From Arcobacter nitrofigilis DSM 7299 (GTDB lineage Bacteria > Campylobacterota > Campylobacteria > Campylobacterales > Arcobacteraceae), in contig NC_014166.1 in assembly GCF_000092245.1 (NCBI RefSeq), positions 1,302,001 to 1,366,000 of the forward strand: 64,000 bases of DNA, read 5' to 3'. Below, piece by piece: positions 8,283 through 17,879 of the stretch (positions are counted from its first letter, which is position 1; the number at the start of each line of letters is the position of its first letter). The position numbers and the translations under genes were made by a program. The notes beneath the pieces were generated by a model, which was given only the letters and a program-made list of their open reading frames with translations, did not search any database and was not told the DNA's origin.

Positions 8283-10402
8283 TCTTTTCCTTCTATTTTT
8301 TTGATAAAATTATAAATTTTAGCATATAACTCTTTTGTATTATCGCCCTTAATAATAACATGATTTTTTCGCTCTAAAATAATCAAATCTTTTTCTTTAG
8401 ATTTTATTTTCTCAAAAATTTCATAGGCAGATGCTGGGTTTACAACTGGATCATTTTTTCCTTGAATTATTAAAATAGGGCTTTGTATGTTTTTAAGATT
8501 TTCTCTTGTTTTTACCATTAATTTACTTAATTGTTCTATGGCTTTGATATAAAATTTATCATAATTTATATCTGGATTTTCAGCGTGATTATCCACATAC
8601 TCTTTTGCATAACTATTTGCATGTACACTATTTACTAAATCATTCCAAAAAGAGACAGCTGGAAGTAGAGTTTTAACTCGTATATCATTTAAATGTAAAG
8701 CAGTATTTATACAAATAATTCCAGCAAATTCCATATAACATTTTTTTGTACTAAGAAGTGAAAGAAGTCCTCCTGTTGAAAATCCAATAATAATAATTCT
8801 TTTGTGTTTTAATGTAGCAATTATAATTGCCCTTGAAAGGGATAAATACCAATCCTTCCATGTCGTATCTCTTAAGTCTTCGGGAACAGTTCCATGTCCT
8901 TTTAGTCTAGGAGAATAAACATTTATCTCTTTACTTCTAATAAACTTGCTTAATTGTTCTACTTCTTTTGGAGATGAGGAAAAACCATGCAAAGTTATAA
9001 CACAAACATCTGAAACAGCATGATTATAATATCTTGGTCTTCCTATTTCTTTATCTTTTATATTAGGAAAATCTTTAAACTTTTCATAATCAGATTCAAA
9101 TTCATCATGCTCCTCTTTCTCTAAAGTAGCAAGAAGCAGTCTATCTATCTCTTCTTTTTCTTTTAAAACTAAGTTTTTTGCTAAAATATTTAGTTTATCT
9201 ATTATTAGTACTTCATTTAAAATTACATGAAGTATATTTTTAAGACGAATTGTATGGTGAGTATAACTATTTAAAAGAGCATCTTTATTTATAAAATAGT
9301 TAACTTTGTCTTCTAAAATAATATTATCTTTTAAAGCAATTTTTAAAATATTTTCAAAGGGAAGAAACTCTTCATAGGAAATGAGATTTATAATATTACT
9401 TTCTTGTTCAATATCATAAGAAAAGAAGTTTGCTTTAAGTTGATTCCATAGAAGGTAAATCATTCTTTTTAAATGGTTTTTATTGATTGATTTTTTAGGA
9501 TATAAAAAAATAAGAAGGATAAATATATGGTCAAAGTTTATATTTAAATTTTTATAAATATTGTCCATAAAACGATGTGTTAATTCATATCTATATTTAT
9601 TTATTATATTATTATGATTCTTCTCTTTTTTATAAATATCTTCCAAAATATCTTGGGTGCTAATAGGTTTTAGAATTTGAATTGTGATTTTTGAATTTAA
9701 AACAATATTTGACTCTATTTCTAACTCTTCTAAAAAGTGTTCTCCAATATTATCCATAAATTTTGAAACCATATCAAGTAAAAAGTTTTTTCCAGTACGA
9801 AGATTTGAATAAGATATATTAATAGGGACAATCATTGTCTCTTCTTCTCTTATATCTTTACACTCATGTATGAAATATTTGTGTTGAAATTTTTTGAAGT
9901 CTTTTATTTTTCTACTAAAATAATCATTTCTTAATAATTGAGAGTTTAATGCAAAAAAAGCAGAACCTGTGTGTACAACTTGGCAGGTTCCATTTATCTT
10001 TACGCAAAAATGATTTTTTTGCTTAGAAATATCCTTTGCTTTTACCATTAGTCCTTCTGGAAAAACCATCCAATCTTTACATCCCGTGATTAAATCACCA
10101 ATAATAGTATTATTTCTAAAAGGCGATGATTTTGGCATTGCGCCAATATCTTTTAAAAAATCTCCAAAATAAGTATGAAATAAACTATCATCAGCAATGA
10201 CACCTACTTTTTTATTAGTAAGTTCATATAAAGCATAAGGTACGAGTAGGGCTTCCATTCTTGTAAAATGATTTGCCACAAATATTTTAGGATTGTCTTT
10301 TGGAATATTTTCTACTCCTTTGACTTCTATATTTGCATCAAATATTTTTTCTAAAATATTTAGCAAAATACCACTTGAATTTATAAGCAAATCTTTTTTC
10401 AT
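8273..10402 (-). CDS. PlsC-type acyltransferase fused to an alpha/beta hydrolase
   Basis: A 709-aa two-domain protein. The N-terminal part (about 1-230) is a lysophospholipid/glycerol acyltransferase domain: 'NHFTRMEA' at residues 44-51 corresponds to the NHxxxxD box but has Glu in place of Asp, and 'FPEG' is at 114-117. A helical linker (about 260-450) has no recognised domain. The C-terminal part (about 455-709) is a serine hydrolase: oxyanion segment 'HGFSSS', nucleophile Ser542 in 'GFSTGG', Asp651 in 'GKNDP' and His681 in 'RKNH'. It lies 4 bp after the acyl-CoA dehydrogenase gene and overlaps the thioesterase gene, so it acts in lipid breakdown or acyl transfer, probably at the membrane. 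The exact reaction is unknown. Confidence 0.82.
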   Translation of the reverse strand: MKKDLLINSSGILLNILEKIFDANIEVKGVENIPKDNPKIFVANHFTRMEALLVPYALYELTNKKVGVIADDSLFHTYFGDFLKDIGAMPKSSPFRNNTIIGDLITGCKDWMVFPEGLMVKAKDISKQKNHFCVKINGTCQVVHTGSAFFALNSQLLRNDYFSRKIKDFKKFQHKYFIHECKDIREEETMIVPINISYSNLRTGKNFLLDMVSKFMDNIGEHFLEELEIESNIVLNSKITIQILKPISTQDILEDIYKKEKNHNNIINKYRYELTHRFMDNIYKNLNINFDHIFILLIFLYPKKSINKNHLKRMIYLLWNQLKANFFSYDIEQESNIINLISYEEFLPFENILKIALKDNIILEDKVNYFINKDALLNSYTHHTIRLKNILHVILNEVLIIDKLNILAKNLVLKEKEEIDRLLLATLEKEEHDEFESDYEKFKDFPNIKDKEIGRPRYYNHAVSDVCVITLHGFSSSPKEVEQLSKFIRSKEINVYSPRLKGHGTVPEDLRDTTWKDWYLSLSRAIIIATLKHKRIIIIGFSTGGLLSLLSTKKCYMEFAGIICINTALHLNDIRVKTLLPAVSFWNDLVNSVHANSYAKEYVDNHAENPDINYDKFYIKAIEQLSKLMVKTRENLKNIQSPILIIQGKNDPVVNPASAYEIFEKIKSKEKDLIILERKNHVIIKGDNTKELYAKIYNFIKKIEGKEWL

Positions 10403-10406
10403 CTTT

Positions 10407-12767
10407 TTATCTCATTGTTTTGTATGTTCTTGCTTTATACGAGTCAACTTCTATGCTTGATTGTTTTAGTTTATTTGCTTTTTTTAATTGTGCTAACTCA
10501 TTTTTATCAACAATTCCTTTTTCTAAGGCTTCTTCAAACATATTTTCTAAAGAGTCTTTTTTAATATCACCATTTTTAATAGCCAATTTTATTTTTATAA
10601 AAGCTGGTTTTGTTTCATTGTTTAATTCAATTGCTTTTTCTAGGATATTTAACCTATCTTTTGCATCACTTGATACAAATACACTTGAAGTTAGTTCTTT
10701 TAGATATGCTTCATTTTTTAAGTTATTTACAATCTTTTCATTTAATTTATCTGGTGCTTTTACACTTAATGGATTTAACCTTACTAATGGTAAGAAAACT
10801 TTTAACATAGGAAGATTATATAAGATATTCTCTTTTGCTTTTTGAATTTCTTCAAAGGCATAGTTGCATATATAATTTACTAAATCTTTATCTTCTTCTT
10901 TAGGATTATTATCAAACTCCCTAAGGGTTGCAGTTATTAAATACATATAAGAAAGCATATCTCCAAATCTTCCAGAGATATTTTCTCTTTTTTTAAGAGC
11001 TGATCCTAAAAGAGCAAGGGCTGTATTACTCAATAATGTAAACTCTGAACTTGCCCAAACAAGTTTTTGTTTGTATCTTTTGAAATTTCCTTGTGTTTTT
11101 AAGAAATATCCCCTTGTGAAATAACAAGTAATAGTTTTAGCAAAAGCTTTAACTACAAGTTTTATATGAGAAAAAAATGCTTCATCAAAAGCTTCCACAT
11201 CATTTTTATTTAAAGCTTGTATCTCTTTATAAATATAAGGGTGTGATTTTATTAATCCTTGCCCAAATTGCATCAAATTTCTAGTAAGAATATTTGCACC
11301 TTCAACAGTAATAGAAATAGGAAGAGCAAAATATGCATGGGCTAATAGATTTTTTTCACCTCTTATAATTCCACTTCCTCCTACTACATCCATAGAGTCA
11401 TTTATCACTTCTCTAAATTTTTCAGTTGCATGGTATTTCATAACAGAGTTTATAACCCCTGGTCTTACTCCATTATCTATTGCATCAAGGGTATAGTTTC
11501 TTGAAGCATTTAACATATAAGTAAAGGCTGCAATTTTTGCAATTTTTTCTTCAACACCTTCAAATCTATCAATACTAAGTCCAAATTGTTCTCTAATTTG
11601 TGAATATGAAGATACTACTTTTAAAGCAAGTTTACTTCCTCCTAAAGAAACACTTGGAAGTGATATTCCTCTTCCAATAGATAGTGACTCAACAAGCATT
11701 TGCCAACCAAGTCCAATACCGTCAATTCCTCCTATAATATCATCTATTTCAATAACTACATCTTTTCCAAATAATGGAGAGTTTACAAAAGGAATACCAA
11801 GTGGGTCATGACGTCTTGAATTATCTATTCCTTTTAATTTAGAATCAAGTAATCCAAAAGTGATACCTAAATCTTTTTTCTCACCTAATATTTGTTCTGG
11901 ATCGTGTAGTTGAAAAGCAATACCGATAAGAGTTGCAATATTTCCTAAAGTTATATATCTTTTTTCAAAATTTAGTTTAATTTTTATTTTTTTATCTTCA
12001 TCTTTAAATATAACACCACTTGAAGTAATTGAAGTAGCATCACTCCCTGCATTTGGTTCAGTTAGTCCAAAACAAGGAACTTGTCTACCATTTGCTAAGT
12101 CATCAAGATATTTATCTTTTTGTACTTGTGTTCCATATTTTAAAATCAACTCAGCAGGTCCAAGAGAGTTTGGCACCATAATAGTAATAGCTAATACTTG
12201 AGAACGACTAACAAGTTTTTCTATTACATGTGAATGGGCAGTTGCAGAAAATCCTAAACCACCATACTCTTTTGGAATAATCATTCCAAAGAATTTTTTA
12301 TCTTTTATAAATTTCCAAACATCAGGACGTAAATCTCTATCTTGAAATATTTCCCAATCTGTAGTCATAGAACATAGTTCATTTACTTCATTATTTATAA
12401 AATCTTGCTCTTCTTTTGTAAGTTTTGTAACATACTCTTCTTTTATTCTTTTGAAGTTTATATCTGCTTTAAAATAATCAGATTCTACCCAATTTGTTCC
12501 AGCTTGAAGGGCTGCTTCTTCTGTGGCAGATATTTTTGGTAATAAGCCTTTTTTCATAATAAATTTTACTATTGGAGAAGTTATAAGATTTATTCTATTT
12601 TTGTGTATTATAAAGGTTACTGCTAAAATGGCAAATATAACCCAAAATAAAATATTTGTATCAAAAAATACTAGTGAATATACACCAATAAAACCAAACC
12701 ATAAAATTAAAGGATATGAAAAGTATCCAAAAATAATAAGTATAAGTACAAACGCTAAAGCTTCCAT
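10407..12767 (-). CDS. fadE: Acyl-CoA dehydrogenase, FadE type
   Basis: A 786-aa protein close in length to E. coli FadE (814 aa), with one or two N-terminal hydrophobic segments (about residues 1-55), a feature of this large membrane-associated class. The FAD-dependent dehydrogenase core shows 'CFGLTEPNAGSDATS' (substrate and flavin binding) and 'SIGRGISLPSVSLGG', followed by 'DVVGGSGIIRGEKN' and the FadE-specific C-terminal domain. It introduces the trans-2 double bond in acyl-CoA, the first step of beta-oxidation. It overlaps the upstream FadJ-like gene by 13 nt within a compact operon. The symbol is by similarity of architecture. Confidence 0.88.
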   Translation of the reverse strand: MEALAFVLILIIFGYFSYPLILWFGFIGVYSLVFFDTNILFWVIFAILAVTFIIHKNRINLITSPIVKFIMKKGLLPKISATEEAALQAGTNWVESDYFKADINFKRIKEEYVTKLTKEEQDFINNEVNELCSMTTDWEIFQDRDLRPDVWKFIKDKKFFGMIIPKEYGGLGFSATAHSHVIEKLVSRSQVLAITIMVPNSLGPAELILKYGTQVQKDKYLDDLANGRQVPCFGLTEPNAGSDATSITSSGVIFKDEDKKIKIKLNFEKRYITLGNIATLIGIAFQLHDPEQILGEKKDLGITFGLLDSKLKGIDNSRRHDPLGIPFVNSPLFGKDVVIEIDDIIGGIDGIGLGWQMLVESLSIGRGISLPSVSLGGSKLALKVVSSYSQIREQFGLSIDRFEGVEEKIAKIAAFTYMLNASRNYTLDAIDNGVRPGVINSVMKYHATEKFREVINDSMDVVGGSGIIRGEKNLLAHAYFALPISITVEGANILTRNLMQFGQGLIKSHPYIYKEIQALNKNDVEAFDEAFFSHIKLVVKAFAKTITCYFTRGYFLKTQGNFKRYKQKLVWASSEFTLLSNTALALLGSALKKRENISGRFGDMLSYMYLITATLREFDNNPKEEDKDLVNYICNYAFEEIQKAKENILYNLPMLKVFLPLVRLNPLSVKAPDKLNEKIVNNLKNEAYLKELTSSVFVSSDAKDRLNILEKAIELNNETKPAFIKIKLAIKNGDIKKDSLENMFEEALEKGIVDKNELAQLKKANKLKQSSIEVDSYKARTYKTMR

Positions 12768-14875
12768 AATTCTTCCCCTGTTTTAAAATCTTTATTCTCT
12801 TTATCTAATTTTTCTAATAATAAACTTGGTTTAAATCTTTCGCCAAAAACTTTTTCATATTGTTTTAGTTCATCTACAATATATGAAATTCCCATGTCAT
12901 TTGCATAGGCACAAATCCCACCTTTATATGGAGGAAAACCAGTACCTGTAATCATAGCAAAATCTATGATTTTTGGATCATTTACAATACCTTCTTCCAA
13001 ACATCTTGAGGCTTCATTTACCATAATAAACATACAACGCTCAATTATCTCTTTTTGGGTAAATTCTTTTCTATTTGTTGAAAGTAGTTTTGTAACTTCT
13101 TCATTTATCTCTAAATTTTTTGTGTTATGAAGATAAAAACCTTTTTTGGCTTTTTTACCTAATAATTTTAAGTCTTTATATACTTTTGTAAGTATAGGAG
13201 CTACAGTCATACGTGAACCATATGATTCTTGTAATATTGTTGCTACTTTAAAACCTATATCAATACCAACAGTATCTGCTAAAATAAAAGGTCCCATAGG
13301 TAAACCAAAATCTTTTAAAATTTTATCTATGGTTTTAATATCTGAACCCTCTTCTAGTATAAAAGCAGCCTCATTTATATATGGAAGTAAAATACGATTG
13401 ACAATAAATCCAGCACAATCTCCAACTACTATGGGTGTTTTCCCACAAGTTGTTAATAACTCTATTACTCTATTTATAGTCTTTTTAGAAGTGTGTGATG
13501 AAGGTATAACTTCAACAAGTGGCATCATATTTACAGGATTGAAAAAATGTATTCCCAAAAAGTTTTTCTTATTTTTTAGTTCACTTCCAAGTTTTTCTAT
13601 GGAGATTGAAGAAGTATTTGTTGCAATAATTGCATCTTTATCAAGAACTTCTTCTAGTTCTTTAAAAGCCTCTTTTTTTGCATTTTCATTTTCAATAATA
13701 GCTTCTAGAGCTAGTTGGGTTTGACCTAAACCATTAAATTTATCAGTATAAGAGATTTTATTTAATTTAAAGTCAACTTGATTTTGACTCATAGTTCTTC
13801 TTTTTATAGAACTATCATATAGTTTTGCAACGTCTTTTATGATGTCATTGGCTTGTTCTATTTTTCTTATTTTGATTCTTATTTCATTTAAAAACTTTGA
13901 AAATAACCAAATAATTCCTTTACCCATTACACCATTTCCTAATACTGCTACATTTGAAATTGGAGTTGGTGTTTTTTCGAAATTTTTATTTAGTTTTTCA
14001 AACATGAAAAATAGCTCTATCATATACTTAGACTCTTTTGTTGCTGCTAGTTGTGAAAAAGCTCTAGCTTCTATATCTATACCTTTTTCAAAGCTTTCAG
14101 TAAAAGTATTTTGTATAACTTCCAAAGCCGTATACGGTGCTTTAAAATCTCTATTTACTTTTTTCTCTATTCCTTGTAATGATTTTTTGTAAATGTATGC
14201 TCTTGTGAAAGAAAATTTTTCCATAAGATTATTTACAAAAGGTAGTTTTTTTCTTTGAACTTTGTTTTCAAGAACTTTTGTAATAAACTCTTTTAACTTA
14301 AACTCTTTTTGTCCATTATCAAATATTTCATCCACAAGTCCCATTTTTAATGCTTTTTTAGCATCATGATTTTTACCCGTTAAAATCATCTCAAGGGCAG
14401 TTATAAGCCCTACAAGTTTTGGGGCTCTTTGTGTTCCCCCAAGACCTGGGAAAAATCCAAGTTTTATCTCAGGAAAGGCTAATTTTGTTTTTTCATTTGT
14501 AGTAGCAACTCTATATTTACAACATAAAGCAAGTTCTAAACCTCCACCCATACAAGCTCCATTGATATAGGCTATTGTTGGTATACTTAAGGCTTCTAGT
14601 TTAGTTAAGATATTATCACCTTTTGTGATTTGCTCATAAACTTCTTCTTCTGTGCTCATAGCCTCTATCTCTTTAATATCAGCACCTGCAATAAATATAG
14701 TAGGTTTTGCACTATCAATAACAAGAACTTTTATTTGCTTATTTTGTTTTATCTCATCTAAGGCATTGTTTAGTTCACTTAATACTTCAAAAGATAATTT
14801 ATTTGCCTTTGTGTTTTTTAAATCAAAGGTTAATGTTGCAATATCATTATTTATTTCTAAATTTAAATTATTCAT
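12755..14875 (-). CDS. fadJ: Bifunctional enoyl-CoA hydratase / 3-hydroxyacyl-CoA dehydrogenase
   Basis: A 706-aa FadJ/FadB-type multienzyme. Residues 1-190 are a crotonase domain with 'FIAGADIKEIEAM', the oxyanion loop 'CMGGGLELALCC' and 'AFPEIKLGFFPGLGGTQR'. From about residue 310 a Rossmann fold begins with 'VAVLGNGVMGKG', followed by 'ATNTSSISIEKL', 'GIHFFNPVNMMPLVEVI' and the C-terminal domain with 'GFIVNRILLPY'. It hydrates enoyl-CoA and oxidises the 3-hydroxy product with NAD+. It lies 1 bp after the thiolase gene. I use fadJ rather than fadB because the partner thiolase is separate and the length fits FadJ, but the two are hard to tell apart. Confidence 0.88.
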   Translation of the reverse strand: MNNLNLEINNDIATLTFDLKNTKANKLSFEVLSELNNALDEIKQNKQIKVLVIDSAKPTIFIAGADIKEIEAMSTEEEVYEQITKGDNILTKLEALSIPTIAYINGACMGGGLELALCCKYRVATTNEKTKLAFPEIKLGFFPGLGGTQRAPKLVGLITALEMILTGKNHDAKKALKMGLVDEIFDNGQKEFKLKEFITKVLENKVQRKKLPFVNNLMEKFSFTRAYIYKKSLQGIEKKVNRDFKAPYTALEVIQNTFTESFEKGIDIEARAFSQLAATKESKYMIELFFMFEKLNKNFEKTPTPISNVAVLGNGVMGKGIIWLFSKFLNEIRIKIRKIEQANDIIKDVAKLYDSSIKRRTMSQNQVDFKLNKISYTDKFNGLGQTQLALEAIIENENAKKEAFKELEEVLDKDAIIATNTSSISIEKLGSELKNKKNFLGIHFFNPVNMMPLVEVIPSSHTSKKTINRVIELLTTCGKTPIVVGDCAGFIVNRILLPYINEAAFILEEGSDIKTIDKILKDFGLPMGPFILADTVGIDIGFKVATILQESYGSRMTVAPILTKVYKDLKLLGKKAKKGFYLHNTKNLEINEEVTKLLSTNRKEFTQKEIIERCMFIMVNEASRCLEEGIVNDPKIIDFAMITGTGFPPYKGGICAYANDMGISYIVDELKQYEKVFGERFKPSLLLEKLDKENKDFKTGEELWKL

Positions 14876-14876
14876 T

Positions 14877-16148
14877 TTATACCTCCACTAAAAAACTTGC
14901 ACCTTGCCCACCACCAACACAAAGTGTAGCAAGACCAGTTTTTAGGCCTTTTCTTTTAAGTTCTTTTACTGTGTGAAGTACAATTCTAGCTCCACTCATA
15001 CCAACTGGATGACCAATGGCAATTGCTCCTCCATTTACATTTAATATCTCTTCATTTATTTCACCAAGAGGCTCAGAGTTAAACTCTTTTTTGCAAAAAC
15101 TTTTTGATTTAAAAGCTTCAAGGTTTGCAATAACTTGCGCAGCAAAGGCTTCATTTAGTTCTATTAAATCTATATTTTTTAGACTGACACCTGTTTTATC
15201 AAATAGTTTTTTTGTGGCAAAGATTGGACCTAAGCCCATTTTATTGGCATCAAGACCAGCATAAGCATAATCTTTTATAAAACCTATTGGCTCAAGACCC
15301 AACTCTTTTGCTTTTGATTCAGAGCATAATATCATCATACAAGCACCATCTGAAACTTGAGATGAGTTTCCAGCTGTTACAGTTCCATTTCTATCAAATA
15401 TTGGTTTTAGTTTGTTTAGGGCTTGAATAGTTTGGTTAAATCTTATTCCATCATCATCCATGATTGAAGAATCTTTTGTCATGATAGGGTGTATTTCATC
15501 ATTTAAAATACCACTTTCTATTGCTTTTTGTGCTTTTAGATGTGATTGTAGTGAATATTCATCTTGGGCTTGGCGACTTATTTTAAACTCATTTGCAAGA
15601 TTTTCAGCAGTTATTCCCATGATTTTTCCAGAAATTGGGTCTGTTAATCCAGAAATTAATCCAATAGTAGGTTTTAAAAAACTAAGCCGAAAACTTGTAA
15701 GTAATTTTAGTTTTTCAGATGTACTTTTTGCATAGGTAAATTTTGTCATAAAATCTTTAAATTGGTTTGAAAAGAGTAGGGGAATATTACTCATGGATTC
15801 AACTCCACCGGCCAGATATATTTTCCCTTGTTTTGTATATATTTTTTCAATTGAGCTTGATAGGGCTTGCATACCTGAAGCACAATTTCTATGAACAGTA
15901 TATGCAATGGTTTTTTTAGGAAAACCAGCTCTCATAGCTAGAACTCTTGCTATATTTGCTGCATTTGCTGGTTGGGCAACATTTCCAATAATAACTTCAT
16001 CAAAATCATCATAGGGTATATTATTTCTAAGAACTAGCTCTTTTGCAATAATTGCACCTAAGCTATCAGCACTTACATTATTTAATTTCCCATTTGCTTT
16101 TGCTACTGGGCTTCTTAATCCATCAATTATCGCTATTCTTTCACGCAT
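14877..16148 (-). CDS. fadI: Acetyl-CoA C-acyltransferase (3-ketoacyl-CoA thiolase)
   Basis: A 423-aa thiolase. The nucleophile Cys89 is in 'HRNCASGMQALSS', the catalytic His is in 'GGAIAIGHPVGMSGAR' and the second active-site Cys is in 'TLCVGGGQGASF'. It cleaves 3-ketoacyl-CoA to acetyl-CoA and a chain two carbons shorter, completing the beta-oxidation cycle with the FadJ-like protein encoded 1 bp downstream. The length is close to FadI (436 aa) and longer than most biosynthetic thiolases. All catalytic residues are present. Confidence 0.88.
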   Translation of the reverse strand: MRERIAIIDGLRSPVAKANGKLNNVSADSLGAIIAKELVLRNNIPYDDFDEVIIGNVAQPANAANIARVLAMRAGFPKKTIAYTVHRNCASGMQALSSSIEKIYTKQGKIYLAGGVESMSNIPLLFSNQFKDFMTKFTYAKSTSEKLKLLTSFRLSFLKPTIGLISGLTDPISGKIMGITAENLANEFKISRQAQDEYSLQSHLKAQKAIESGILNDEIHPIMTKDSSIMDDDGIRFNQTIQALNKLKPIFDRNGTVTAGNSSQVSDGACMMILCSESKAKELGLEPIGFIKDYAYAGLDANKMGLGPIFATKKLFDKTGVSLKNIDLIELNEAFAAQVIANLEAFKSKSFCKKEFNSEPLGEINEEILNVNGGAIAIGHPVGMSGARIVLHTVKELKRKGLKTGLATLCVGGGQGASFLVEV

Positions 16149-16157
16149 TTTAAGCTC

Positions 16158-17879
16158 CTAATACATACTTTGAATTTCTTCTTTATATTTATTTTCAATT
16201 GCTTCTCTACAAACTTTCATAGAAGGGGTTAATTCTCCACCTTCTATTGTGGCTTGTTTTGTTATTAGTTTATATTTTATAATCATTTCCCATTTATTTA
16301 CTTTTTTGTTTAATCTATCTATATGGTTTTGTATAGATTTTTGAATTCTACTTTGGTTAAAATACTCATCTATAGTTAAGTTACTTGATTTTTCATGTTG
16401 AGTATATCGCTCGTGGTCAACAAAGAGTAAGGCTGTAGTATATTTTCTATTACTTGATATTAAAACTGCAAACTCTATATATTTATTTTTAGAAAGTTCT
16501 TGTTCAATTGGAATTGCATTTACATACTCTCCTGTAGAGGTTTTAAATATATCTTTTTTTCTACTTTGAATATAAATATATCCATCTTCATCAATTGAAG
16601 CAACATCTCCTGTATGAAGCCAACCCTTTTCATCAATAGTTTTTTTAGTTAGTTCTTCATTATTTAAATATCCTTTCATCAAAGAAGGACCTTTTACTAG
16701 AAGTTCATCATTTTCAATCTTAACTTCTGCCGTTGGCATTGCTTTACCTGATGTTCCCACACGATTTGCCCCAGGATAATTTGTAGAAATAACTGGGGAA
16801 AACTCAGTCATACCATATCCTTGATATAGTGGAACTTCAATATTTAAGAAAAATTGATAGATATTTTTTTCTAAAGGAGCACCTCCTGAGACTAACCACT
16901 TGATTCTTCCACCAAATATTTCTCTAAATTTTGAATAAACAAGTTTATTAAATAGTTTAAATAAGATTGAGTCTTTATTTATATTCTCTTTTAGTGCATA
17001 GTGAAAAGCAAAAGAAGCAATTAGTTTACTAAAAAAGGGTTTGTCAGATATATTTGTTTTTATTTTGTAATATATTTTTTCTAAAAGTCTTGGCACTACG
17101 GTCATCATTGTTGGACGGACTGTTTTCATCAACGTTGCTACATTTGTAATATCATCTATAAAGTAAATAGAAACACCCCTTGAAATATAATAACTCATAA
17201 CAGCTCTTTCAAAAATATGAGCAAGGGGAAGTATAGATAAAATAACTTCTTTTTTATCCAATTGAATTAACTCATTTATATCTTTTACTTGGGAAATTAT
17301 ATTTTTATGACTTAGAATAACACCCTTTGGATCACCTGTATTTCCACTTGTATAAACAATAGAAAAAATATCATCTTCTTTTGGTTTATGCTCTACATAT
17401 TCAAGTCTATTACAAATCTCTTTTCCCATAACTATTATTTCATCTAAGTTGTAGTAGTTTTTTTCTTTTATACAAAAATTATGGGTGATGAAAATAATCT
17501 CTTCTTTTATGTCATTTATTCTATTTATATCATCTATAAAGATATATTTACATTTTGAATCTTTTAATTCAAAATTTAAATTTTTTGTTGAGATGTTTGC
17601 AAATATTGGGACAGATACTGCTCCTAGCTGTTGAAGTGCAAAATCAAAGATTAACCAAAAAGGAGATGATTTTGAAAAAATAGCAACCATTGTGCCTTTT
17701 TTTATACCCAAGTTTTGTAAAGCAGCACATAAGCAAATTACTTTTTCTTTGAATTGCAATGCAGATATTGATTCATATTTATTATTAGCATTTATGAAGT
17801 TTAGTAAAGTAGGATTATCATAAGTAGTTGTTAGATAATCAAACATTTCATTGTAAGTAGAAAATCTATATGGATTCAT
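16158..17879 (-). CDS. Long-chain acyl-CoA synthetase (AMP-forming)
   Basis: A 573-aa adenylate-forming enzyme. The phosphate-binding motif is 'YTSGNTGDPKGV' (Asn in place of the usual Thr in SGTTG), followed by 'YQGYGMTEFSPVI' (A5), 'GWLHTGDVASIDEDGY' and 'QSRKKDIFKTSTGEYVNA' (hinge and A8/A10 region). It resembles FAA1/FadD15-type synthetases that activate fatty acids to acyl-CoA. It is the first gene of the beta-oxidation operon, 9 bp upstream of the thiolase, and is transcribed divergently from acnB across a regulatory region with repeated TTGTAC motifs. Confidence 0.88.
   Translation of the reverse strand: MNPYRFSTYNEMFDYLTTTYDNPTLLNFINANNKYESISALQFKEKVICLCAALQNLGIKKGTMVAIFSKSSPFWLIFDFALQQLGAVSVPIFANISTKNLNFELKDSKCKYIFIDDINRINDIKEEIIFITHNFCIKEKNYYNLDEIIVMGKEICNRLEYVEHKPKEDDIFSIVYTSGNTGDPKGVILSHKNIISQVKDINELIQLDKKEVILSILPLAHIFERAVMSYYISRGVSIYFIDDITNVATLMKTVRPTMMTVVPRLLEKIYYKIKTNISDKPFFSKLIASFAFHYALKENINKDSILFKLFNKLVYSKFREIFGGRIKWLVSGGAPLEKNIYQFFLNIEVPLYQGYGMTEFSPVISTNYPGANRVGTSGKAMPTAEVKIENDELLVKGPSLMKGYLNNEELTKKTIDEKGWLHTGDVASIDEDGYIYIQSRKKDIFKTSTGEYVNAIPIEQELSKNKYIEFAVLISSNRKYTTALLFVDHERYTQHEKSSNLTIDEYFNQSRIQKSIQNHIDRLNKKVNKWEMIIKYKLITKQATIEGGELTPSMKVCREAIENKYKEEIQSMY

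Noticed and set aside
13146-13724. Long open frame (192 codons) opposite the FadJ-like gene
   Set aside because: It lies wholly antisense to a strongly conserved enzyme; A/T-rich codon bias creates long shadow frames here. The product has no family motif.
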